DNA of 14,523 nt, from positions 1 through 14,523 of the forward strand of contig CAZKFT010000045.1 in assembly GCA_964552205.1 (NCBI GenBank), in the 5' to 3' direction. A model generated the notes under the pieces. The model had not been told where the DNA came from and made no database searches. It worked only from the letters and a program-made list of their open reading frames with translations. The position numbers were made by a program, and so were the translations under genes. Every line of letters begins with the position of its first letter. Positions within the stretch are counted from its first letter, which is position 1. Positions 1 to 7,100 of the stretch are shown here, piece by piece. This DNA comes from JAIVGZ01 sp964552205. Lineage in GTDB: Bacteria; Pseudomonadota; Gammaproteobacteria; Natronospirales; JAIVGZ01.

Positions 1-2
1 CT

Positions 3-158
3 CAACTCCAAAATCCAACTCGAGTGTCACGCAACGATCCTTTTGCTCCCAAGGACCCTACGACCTATCGCCCACCCAACGAAAGACTCCAAAACAGTGC
101 TCGTGAGCGTTATGGCATCACCTCGATGGATGAGATATCCCGCGAAAATAGCGCATAA
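3..158 (+). CDS. C-terminal end of an unidentified protein (partial, 5' end outside window)
   Basis: Reading frame 3 is open from the left edge to a TAA at 156-158 and gives 51 residues of a polar, proline- and arginine-rich tail (contains RVSRNDPFAPKDP and ends MDEISRENSA). This looks like a disordered C-terminus. Frame 1 is also open to a TAA at 163-165, but its translation is less protein-like, so frame 3 is preferred. The gene would be co-oriented with the RNA triphosphatase gene 31 bp downstream, with an AATAAA at 180-185 that could serve its mRNA. No family is recognisable from this tail, and whether the frame is coding at all is inferred only from composition and context. Confidence 0.45.
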   Translation, partial: QLQNPTRVSRNDPFAPKDPTTYRPPNERLQNSARERYGITSMDEISRENSA

Positions 159-175
159 TCTGTAATGGTTTTGGA

Positions 176-189
176 TTTAAATAAAAAAG
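176..189 (+). promoter_or_regulatory. A/T-rich promoter/leader of the RNA triphosphatase gene
   Basis: TTTAAATAAAAAA (176-188) directly precedes the ATG at 190 in an otherwise mixed-composition 31-bp gap. It resembles a TATA-like element or A/T-rich leader. It also contains AATAAA (180-185), which could end the upstream transcript. The assignment rests on position and composition only. Confidence 0.4.
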
Positions 190-948
190 ATGAACCGAAC
201 CTTTGACTCGATTTATGGATTCTTATCCCAGGATACAGTCCAGTCCAATGTGACGCGGATTGCAACCTTGTTCCACAAAATGAACAACGAGATCATCCAG
301 GTCGACGGAGCACTCGAGTTTGAGGTTCGACTTGGTCATTTCGACGCCGACCGTCAATTCTCCACATCTCTATCCCTTGTCGAGATTGAACAGATTCGAA
401 CCAACCTCTTGCGTCTCATTCAGAACATCCCCAATTCTCGATTGGTATATTCATTACTCTTTGACATTCGCTTTGAGAACAAACTCCGGTTAAGGAAGCA
501 GACACCACCCAAACAACTTTCTTTGTTTGAGACTTTTACACTGCACAATAGCCCAAACTTTCAAGAGGCAGATTTTGACGCTTGCTTTATGCTCAATAGT
601 AAAGAACGGATTGGTCAGAACATTGACATATACACCAAAAACAAACTGCCTTTTGATTTGCGATTTGAACTCAACCACGAAATTCCTCTCTCATCTCAAA
701 TTACTCTCGATTCCCCATCTCAATATGTGTTGAGCGAACGATATTCTTATCTATGTGGACTCTTTCGGCTGGATCTCACTTCTTCATGGACCTCGTCCAA
801 AAACGATATTGCTTTGTTTGAGCGAGTTACACCTACTCACAGCGTGGAAATCGAAGTGTTGGCTCACAATATACAACCCGAAAAAATATGTGGATCTCTT
901 ATCGCTTTTATTTCTTCGCTGATGGAACAATCTCACAATCCTCCATAA
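190..948 (+). CDS. mRNA-capping RNA 5'-triphosphatase, Cet1/TTM type
   Basis: This 252-residue protein fits the metal-dependent triphosphate tunnel metalloenzyme (TTM) fold of fungal and viral RNA triphosphatases, which remove the gamma-phosphate from nascent mRNA 5' ends as the first step of capping. Visible signatures are the N-terminal metal-binding strand ALEFEVRLG (E43, E45, R47), the central FRLDLTSSW segment (R193, D195, T197; compare the FR(I/V)DLT signature of Cet1-like enzymes) and the C-terminal metal-binding strand SVEIEVLA (E220, E222). A basic/acidic strand, LRFELNHE, sits at 157-164. Its length suits a stand-alone enzyme of the chlorovirus type. No guanylyltransferase or methyltransferase is fused, so these should be encoded elsewhere. 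The ATG at 190 follows an A/T-rich leader. The 3' end overlaps the convergent membrane-protein gene by 16 bp. Function is inferred from motifs, with good confidence. Confidence 0.82.
   Translation: MNRTFDSIYGFLSQDTVQSNVTRIATLFHKMNNEIIQVDGALEFEVRLGHFDADRQFSTSLSLVEIEQIRTNLLRLIQNIPNSRLVYSLLFDIRFENKLRLRKQTPPKQLSLFETFTLHNSPNFQEADFDACFMLNSKERIGQNIDIYTKNKLPFDLRFELNHEIPLSSQITLDSPSQYVLSERYSYLCGLFRLDLTSSWTSSKNDIALFERVTPTHSVEIEVLAHNIQPEKICGSLIAFISSLMEQSHNPP
907..912 (-). terminator. Poly(A)-signal-like AATAAA for membrane protein 1
   Basis: On the minus strand AATAAA lies about 21 nt downstream of the TGA of the 191-residue membrane protein, inside the end of the RNA triphosphatase gene. The two convergent transcripts would overlap. 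Confidence 0.4.
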
Positions 949-1508
949 GAAAGAATAAAGTCGTCAAAGTTTTGGCCCGGGGATTGAGTTGCCGGAGAGG
1001 GAGAGGCGACTTTTGCTACAACAGGTTCTTCAATTTTGGCCTGTGAGTATTGATCGAGTAAGGATTCCATTCTGCTTTTTCGAGTCGATGACAAGGCTGG
1101 TTTGGTTGCTGGAGCAGCTCTGAGAGAAGGCAAAGGAGCACTTTCAACAAGGCTCTTTTTTCGATCGACCGGGTTTGGATCTTGAGAAGAGTTGTTGGTT
1201 ATTTCTTGCACCCATTCGGAAGGACGCACGTCCGCATTTTCCAATCCTTCGGGGAGTGCTGTTTCGGGTACTAGATCATTTGGGGGTGTGATGGGAAGGT
1301 TGCGTGGTTTGGCCTCGGCTTGGTTGACCTTTTTACCAAAAAACACAAACATGAGCACAAGTGAAAGAAGGAGAATCACCAAGAAGATAACAGTGATGGT
1401 CCACCCTCCAATTCGGATTTTCTGTTTCTTTTTTTCAAGCATTTCTAGCTCCAGTTTCGGATCGCTCTTGATGGCAGGCAATCGAACCTCCTCCTCTTTG
1501 CTTTCCAT
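933..1508 (-). CDS. Single-pass membrane protein with Pro/Ser/Ala-rich ectodomain
   Basis: This 191-residue protein is of unknown family. It has a short charged N-terminus (1-33, with KKKQK just before the membrane), one strong hydrophobic helix at about 34-58 (WTITVIFLVILLLSLVLMF) and a roughly 130-residue low-complexity tail rich in Pro, Ser and Ala ending in FDDFILSYGGL. There is no cleavable-looking signal peptide. The basic cluster before the helix favours N-terminus inside, C-terminus outside. In a large DNA virus this suits a virion or internal-membrane protein, but that is inference. Its start is the first ATG after an A/T tract (TTTAAA at 1511-1516). The upstream co-directional gene encodes a protein of the same architecture, suggesting paralogy or co-function. 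Its 3' end overlaps the RNA triphosphatase gene. Confidence 0.8.
   Translation of the reverse strand: MESKEEEVRLPAIKSDPKLELEMLEKKKQKIRIGGWTITVIFLVILLLSLVLMFVFFGKKVNQAEAKPRNLPITPPNDLVPETALPEGLENADVRPSEWVQEITNNSSQDPNPVDRKKSLVESAPLPSLRAAPATKPALSSTRKSRMESLLDQYSQAKIEEPVVAKVASPSPATQSPGQNFDDFILSYGGL
954..959 (+). terminator. Poly(A)-signal-like AATAAA after the RNA triphosphatase gene
   Basis: AATAAA begins 6 nt after the TAA at 946-948 and lies inside the convergent membrane-protein gene. It is one of a series of AATAAA hexamers at gene ends in this window. Confidence 0.45.
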
Positions 1509-1554
1509 TTTTTAAATCGTATTTATTGGTTGTCTACAACACTAGATATGAAAT
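1509..1554 (-). promoter_or_regulatory. 46-bp intergenic: poly(A) signal of membrane protein 2 plus promoter of membrane protein 1
   Basis: On the minus strand this gap holds AATAAA (1522-1527), about 28 nt after the stop of the upstream gene, then TTTAAA (1511-1516) directly before the ATG of the downstream gene. Termination and initiation signals are therefore packed into the same 46 bp. The assignment is by position and sequence only. Confidence 0.4.
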
Positions 1555-2214
1555 TTAATGGAGGGATGCTCCACGCGATCCGGACGAGGATCTAGCTTTG
1601 AAAGGGGTTGAAATCGCTGCTTTGGCAGGGGTCTGGACGGAGGGTTGCTGGGGAGCACTCTCAGCCTTGGGCATTTGGACGGACTCGGGGAGACGAGCGG
1701 CCTTTTGAGGAGAGTGAGATCGAGGAAGAGGAGTGGCCTGAGCAGGAGCTTGGCTAGCAACTTGGGTCACTTCCGCTTTAGGCTTTGCCTCGGCGGGCAG
1801 CTGCACTCGCTTGACAGGGGCAACCGGAGCTTTGGGGGCGGCCTGGGCTTTTGGGGTCTGAGCACGCTGAGCAGGTTGGGCACGCTGAGCGGGTTGGGCA
1901 GGTTGAGCTCGCTGAGCGGGTTGGGCACGTTGGACTGCAGGACGTGAAGCGGGTAATTTCACAGCAGGAGGACGTCTGGCTGCTGCAAGGGTCTCTTCTT
2001 CATCCTTTTCCCATTCCACGACATTGGTCAAAAACAAAATCATGATCACGAGAAAACCAACGAGAAGACCAATCACAATACCAATCACAAGCACCCACCA
2101 TCGGCTCATGGTTTTGGCTGTCTTTGTCATTTTTTTAATAGGAGAAGAAGAAGAAGCAGGGGATCCTGGAGTTTCCATTTTTATCTGTTCAAAAATTTGG
2201 TTTCTATCTGACAT
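1555..2214 (-). CDS. Single-pass membrane protein with Ala/Pro/Gln repeat ectodomain
   Basis: This 219-residue protein is of unknown family. The N-terminus (1-38) is Ser- and Lys-rich (PIKKMTKTAKTMSRWW). One hydrophobic helix spans about 39-63 (VLVIGIVIGLLVGFLVIMIL), followed by an acidic EKDEEE step and then a 145-residue Ala/Pro/Gln/Lys tail. The tail begins with tandem RAQPAQ units at 95-120 and has the look of a rod-like or extended PA-rich spacer. Charge distribution again predicts N-terminus inside. Architecture, size and position match the downstream 191-residue protein. The start is the ATG at 2214; no closer ATG precedes the helix except M13 and M29. Repeat-driven length variation between isolates would be expected. 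A virion-membrane role is inferred, not shown. Confidence 0.8.
   Translation of the reverse strand: MSDRNQIFEQIKMETPGSPASSSSPIKKMTKTAKTMSRWWVLVIGIVIGLLVGFLVIMILFLTNVVEWEKDEEETLAAARRPPAVKLPASRPAVQRAQPAQRAQPAQPAQRAQPAQRAQTPKAQAAPKAPVAPVKRVQLPAEAKPKAEVTQVASQAPAQATPLPRSHSPQKAARLPESVQMPKAESAPQQPSVQTPAKAAISTPFKARSSSGSRGASLH
1855..1932 (-). repeat. Short tandem repeat encoding RAQPAQ units
   Basis: On the plus strand the unit appears as imperfect copies of gctgagcgggttgggca, encoding alternating AQPAQR/AQPAQ units (residues 95-120 of the membrane protein). The repeat is in frame, so it extends the Ala/Pro/Gln tail. It is more GC-rich than its flanks. Confidence 0.8.
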
Positions 2215-2245
2215 ACACTATGAAAAAAACAAAAATTGAACAAAT

Positions 2246-2251
2246 TTTATT
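2246..2251 (-). terminator. AATAAA overlapping the stop of the 621-residue protein
   Basis: The minus strand reads TGAATAAAA, so the last A of the TGA stop (2251-2253) is the first A of AATAAA. The 36-bp gap that follows is A/T-rich and also precedes the next gene's ATG. Confidence 0.5.
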
Positions 2252-4116
2252 CAGTATTGAATATCATAAACTTTGATGGATTTTGGCTTTTGGTTTTGTG
2301 ACAACCGCATGATAAGATTCTCTATGTTGGAAGGAGACTCTTGTTTTTTCCGTCCGGGAAAGACAAACGTAGATTGAGCACCCGACGGTTCCAACTTTTC
2401 AGCGATGACCACCTGATCAATATTCGATCCTTGGTGATGCTCCATATATTCTTTCGCCGAGACCACCAAGGGAGTTGTTTCAGAACTGCTCGAAGAGGAG
2501 GAAGATCGCTCTGAGGATTCACTTCTTTTTTCTTCTCGTGCTTGTCGTCTCTTTTGCATCAACAATTCAAAATTAGTAGGTTTCTCTCTCTGTGAAGAGC
2601 CCGATTGCTTTTGTTGTTTGTCAAGGTTCTGTGGAGTTTGCGTGTCATTGTTTGACGTGAACTGATGTCTGCGGGTTTCTCGTTCTTTTTGTCTGTTTTC
2701 CGACAATAAAGCAGCATAGTCGCTTTCATCAAATACTGAGAATGGAGTTGGTTTTCTTATATTTGTTCCTGACTGTTTCTTTGCTTGATTTTCGAGATTA
2801 TCAAGATTCTCCTCCAATGGCATTCTGCAAGTTCTATCTTCCTCTTCTCTCTGATCTCGTTTGGGCATTTTCAATTTCTCGACCAAGATCACGTTGCGAC
2901 CTTTCAAGTTGTCTTTTTGCTTTTCATATTCTTGGATGGTCATCTCAATAGGTTCGTCATCGTTTTCTTGGAGCGAAGTAGAAGGACTTGGTGCTGTCTC
3001 GGTTTCACTGGGATTGGTTTCTTCCTGATGTGGATTCTTGACACTGTCTTCTCCACTTCGTCGGAAAGCAGTGTTGGCATAATCCACACGATAGATAATT
3101 TCGTCAGCAACAGGTGACCAGGTATTGGTATCGGTTAAGGATTCGACCAACGCCACCAAATACCAGCGGTTTTCAGACTCATCCAGCAGCTTGAAATATC
3201 TTCTGCGAATTTCCTTGGTGTTGAAAGAAAGATTGTCCATTGCAACACGATGATCAATAAATTCTTTCACCAATTTGGGATGAATACTTTCGCTTTTGAC
3301 AAGCAAATCTTCAATCTTTTCGTTTCCTGGATGAACTGTCGTTTCGAGGATGTCCTTTTTGATTTCTGGCAAGTCGCTCAAGGCCTCCGCTAATGCCTCC
3401 TCCATATGTTCATAGTCGGCCTCGAGACAAGAGTTCAAGGCCTTGTTCAGATAACTGTTGAACTTTTTGACCAAGCGACTTTGATCGGATGCTTGCTGCA
3501 TGGCATTAAATCGACGATCTTCCACTTGAACATGTGTACTGTAGATGGCTTTCATGTGCTTTTTCATAAAATCGGCATGCTGTTTGTTTCCAGAGTTGAC
3601 AATTGTCTCGTTTTGAAACACAGGAGGGAGCCAGATGGTGCCTTTTGATCTGGCAAGATCCACAATTCCCATCTTTAAGAAAGCTGCATAAGGGTTGTGT
3701 TGCTTGATCTTTTCCATTTCACGTGCAGCTTTTTTGGAAGTGGGATGCAACGACCAGATACGAACCGCCCACTTGCCTTCCAACTCCATAATAGAAACGA
3801 TTGCGTGTTGTTGTTCAGGAGGGAGACAGTGGTGGTCAAGTTCGGAATAATACTCACTTCGCATTTTGAGTTGTTCTTTGGATAATTGCTCGGCCGAGGG
3901 ATCCGTCTGAAAAGCAAACTCACGATTGCGATCTGCAAATCGCTTTCGCTCAGGATACTGTTCTCGATTCACATCCTCCTCTTCCTCTTCTTGCTCTTTT
4001 TCAACGTTTTGGTATTTTTCAAACACTTGGCGGATGTCTTCGTATTTTTCTTCGACACTTCTGGGCTTGGGGAGTTCCATTTTTTCCACTTGCTCGACGT
4101 TTTGGGGTTGTTCCAT
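2251..4116 (-). CDS. 621-residue acidic, partly disordered viral protein; possible nucleocytovirus DUF5832-like core
   Basis: No firm family assignment. Residues 1-60 are charged with a poly-Glu run (43-47). Residues about 100-215 look folded: a hydrophobic strand (HAIVSIMEL), KWAVRIWSLHPT, a helix SKKAAREMEKIKQHNPY, then an IWLPP turn and a basic helix (ADFMKKHMKA...RRFNAM). From memory, this order recalls a widespread nucleocytovirus family whose members carry a WLPW motif after an 'A..A..L...DP' helix (known to me as DUF5832), but the match is weak. Residues about 355-621 are low complexity with an eight-Ser run (538-545) and an imperfect duplicated motif: EY, 11 residues, then a hydrophobic stretch and EKL (396-415 and 556-575). 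Short P[TS]N[FI]E segments recur at 513 and 595. It is transcribed divergently from the polymerase gene. A virion or scaffold role is possible but unproven. Confidence 0.85.
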   Translation of the reverse strand: MEQPQNVEQVEKMELPKPRSVEEKYEDIRQVFEKYQNVEKEQEEEEEDVNREQYPERKRFADRNREFAFQTDPSAEQLSKEQLKMRSEYYSELDHHCLPPEQQHAIVSIMELEGKWAVRIWSLHPTSKKAAREMEKIKQHNPYAAFLKMGIVDLARSKGTIWLPPVFQNETIVNSGNKQHADFMKKHMKAIYSTHVQVEDRRFNAMQQASDQSRLVKKFNSYLNKALNSCLEADYEHMEEALAEALSDLPEIKKDILETTVHPGNEKIEDLLVKSESIHPKLVKEFIDHRVAMDNLSFNTKEIRRRYFKLLDESENRWYLVALVESLTDTNTWSPVADEIIYRVDYANTAFRRSGEDSVKNPHQEETNPSETETAPSPSTSLQENDDEPIEMTIQEYEKQKDNLKGRNVILVEKLKMPKRDQREEEDRTCRMPLEENLDNLENQAKKQSGTNIRKPTPFSVFDESDYAALLSENRQKERETRRHQFTSNNDTQTPQNLDKQQKQSGSSQREKPTNFELLMQKRRQAREEKRSESSERSSSSSSSSETTPLVVSAKEYMEHHQGSNIDQVVIAEKLEPSGAQSTFVFPGRKKQESPSNIENLIMRLSQNQKPKSIKVYDIQY

Positions 4117-4185
4117 GATGAATAATGATGCGCTTCTTCTATCACTCTTGAAAATACTTTTTCAGATGAGACCCAAACGCAAGTC
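4117..4185. promoter_or_regulatory. 69-bp divergent promoter region between the 621-residue protein and DNA polymerase
   Basis: Two genes start outward from this gap. Its centre holds an inverted repeat, TGAAAA-TACT-TTTTCA (4149-4164), 32 bp from one ATG and 21 bp from the other. It could be a shared control element. No canonical TATA box is clear on either side. Confidence 0.45.
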
Positions 4186-7100
4186 ATGGAAATTCCTGTC
4201 AGCGAATCTCAAGATCAGCCAGAGCAGCTACAATCTTTCAAGAAGAGTGTTTTTAGTTCTCATGGAAAACATCTGACCATCGTCGAGCATTATCAACCCA
4301 CCCTTGCTGAGCTACCTGTTCTTGAGCGTGGTCCTATTCGTACTGTTGATCCAACCAAAGCGTTTCGTTTCGAAATCACCGATCATGAATTGGGCACGAC
4401 TCGCGAAATCGACCAGTTTCTACCTCCCGAAAATCTTGATGCGAAAAAAAAGAATGAGACGGTTGTTTTTGTGTTTGGCAACACCGGTGGAACCGACATG
4501 CATTCTGTGACCGTGTTTGTGACCAACTACAAACCTTACTTTCGCTTCTCCCTTCGAGATGTATCAAACCCAAATCAATATCTGAAAGACCTGAAAAATG
4601 AAATGTTCAAGCACCATAAATACGTTTTCTTCAGGATCCACTGGGACAAGACGTGTATTATCTACAAAAAACCTGCCGTCGGATACACGGATAAACCGTG
4701 GCCATTTCTTCATGTCGAGTGTCACACGACCGACGACCTATACACGGTCAAGAACTGGTTTTTGGGAAAATACCCCAAACCCACGTTACAAGACATCCAG
4801 TCAGGCAAATGGAAACAACTCAACAAACACGTTGTATGCGAAGACAGTGAAGAAGCAACCAAATTTATCGTGTCGAACGACTTGATCTCGGCTGGCTGGG
4901 TCGAATTGAAAGCCGGTACTTACAAGGAACTCGACCCATCTCTGTACAACACAACCTATGGATTTTCCGTCGATCAAGAAAACCTTGTTGCCATTGACGA
5001 TGACGAAGTTGCATCAAAGTGGATTAATTCCTTTGATATTGAAGTCATCCGCACAAAAGACGATGGACTCTTTCCAAAGGCAGAGGATCCAACCGATTAT
5101 ATCACTCATATCGGTCATGCCTTTTTCGACACCAAAGGCTACCACTCTCCACTCAACATTGTCTTTACCTGGGGCGATACGTTTGCCAGCTATCGTCAGG
5201 AGGATGTAGACACACTCATGTCCAAGTTTTACATGCACTACCAAGAATCGGAAAACAACAATCAAGTCACATTGTATGTGGTTCGTTATCCAGATGAGAA
5301 AACTATGTTGGAGAATTGGAGCAAATGGAAGTCAAGTCCTGCTGTGCAAGCTGACATCGAAACTGGGTTTAACATCTATTGTTTTGACTTGGGCTATACC
5401 GCGAAAAGGATGTTGGTGATTTACAACAGTCGTCTATCCGAAAAAGCCAAAGTCTGGTCGCGTTTGCCTTGGAAACAAGTCACTATCAAGGAAAGCTCAA
5501 TGCAGTCTCGAGCTGGACCTTTTTCTAACAAGTATTTTACCATCGAACCAACTCCTGGTGTAGCTTTGGTAGATGCGTGGGTTTTGGTCGCTCGAGATGT
5601 GACCATACGGCTTCCTTCCACTGATCTCAAATCCGTCATGAAGCATTTTTCTGTGGGAGAAAAACAAGATCTTCCACCTCAAGACATGAAGCCCCACTTT
5701 TATGGAACTCCTGAAATGCGAGGAAAGATGATCTTGTACAATTGGAACGACTCAAGAGGCACTGCAGGAATTCTTTTGGCCTCGGGCTATGTTAACAAGA
5801 TGACGCAGATGGCTCGCTTGACCAACATCCGCATCAATGACTATTGCTTGCGAGGACAACAGATTCGAGTTTATGGCGGATATATGAAAGCTGCCAAGCA
5901 GGAAAATGTGGTGCTCTATCGTCCCTATTACCACCCGATTCTTGACTCGATGATTGTGGAAGAATTGGAAGATGAGTTAGATGATTCTCCCATCCCCAAA
6001 TACCGCAAGGATGACGATGACGATTCCGAAGATACCAAGTTAAGCGATTCGATTATCCGCAAGTTTTCACAGATGGCTATTTCGAGCAATCCTTTTGCCT
6101 CGATTTACAACCAGGCACTTTCGGTAAAATCAGAAGAGGATGCTACAAGTCGTCCCAATGTGGAAATGCACGGCTTTTATGGTGCTCACACGTTTGAGCA
6201 CAATGTCCGTCCTATTGAAGAAACGAAAACATCAGAAACACCCACCAAGAAACGCCCCAGTTCGGATTTTGGTCTCACCATGGACACGCTCGCAAGCACG
6301 AAAAAGTCAAAAGGCAAAGACAATCAAAAAGGAAAAATCAAGTTGTACTCCCAAGCAGATTTTGACGAAAACGAAGGGGACACTAGACAACAACCAAGTC
6401 GGGAAACAGTCAAGTTTGGAAATGACAAAAGCGAAGAGAAGAGCTATTCGGGCGGCTTTGTCATGAGCCCCAATGAAGGGCTGGAGTGGTGCGTTTCAAT
6501 CATCGATTGGAATTCGCTTTACCCAAACATTCATATTAGCTTCTTTTTGGACCCACAAACTCTTATTTTGGAAGAAGAATACGGCAATCGAGTGGATCTT
6601 GAATACGTTCACGTCCGATTTAACCGAGAAGTTGTTTTTGGTTATGTAAAGGAACAAGGAGCCTTGATCAAATACTCCAATTTTCTTGCCATCATTCGTA
6701 AAGCAGTGCAGGAAGTGGAAGGTATTTATGGAATTCGAATTAAAGAAGAAACCAAGCACTTGAAAAAAGTCATTGAAACCCAGAATAATATCAAGATCGA
6801 GAATGAAGACCAATTTGATGCTTTCATCAAGAATTCAAATCTCAAAGAACAGATTTACAGTGTCTCTGTGCAAAAAGAATTGAAAAAGCATTTGTTGGCT
6901 CGTCGCTTTTCCTTTGAATTCAACTTGCTCCAAGAAAAATTGGCAACCGATCCTTCATTTTCAAACTTGAACGTGGAAGAATTGGGATATGATCCAGACT
7001 ATTGGCGTGAAAAAATTTCAAATCCTTTCGCTGCTAACAACTGCCCCAAAGGACGCAATGGCACCATTAACGCTGAAGTGGTCAAAAACTGCGTCTCTGA

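Noticed and set aside
1..165. Frame 1 reading at the left edge
   Set aside because: It is also open, but its translation is less protein-like than the polar frame-3 tail. The choice is uncertain.
1192..1947. Plus-strand frames of 107 and 100 residues
   Set aside because: Both are antisense to the membrane-protein genes. Their composition is the complement of Pro/Ala-rich and hydrophobic codons.
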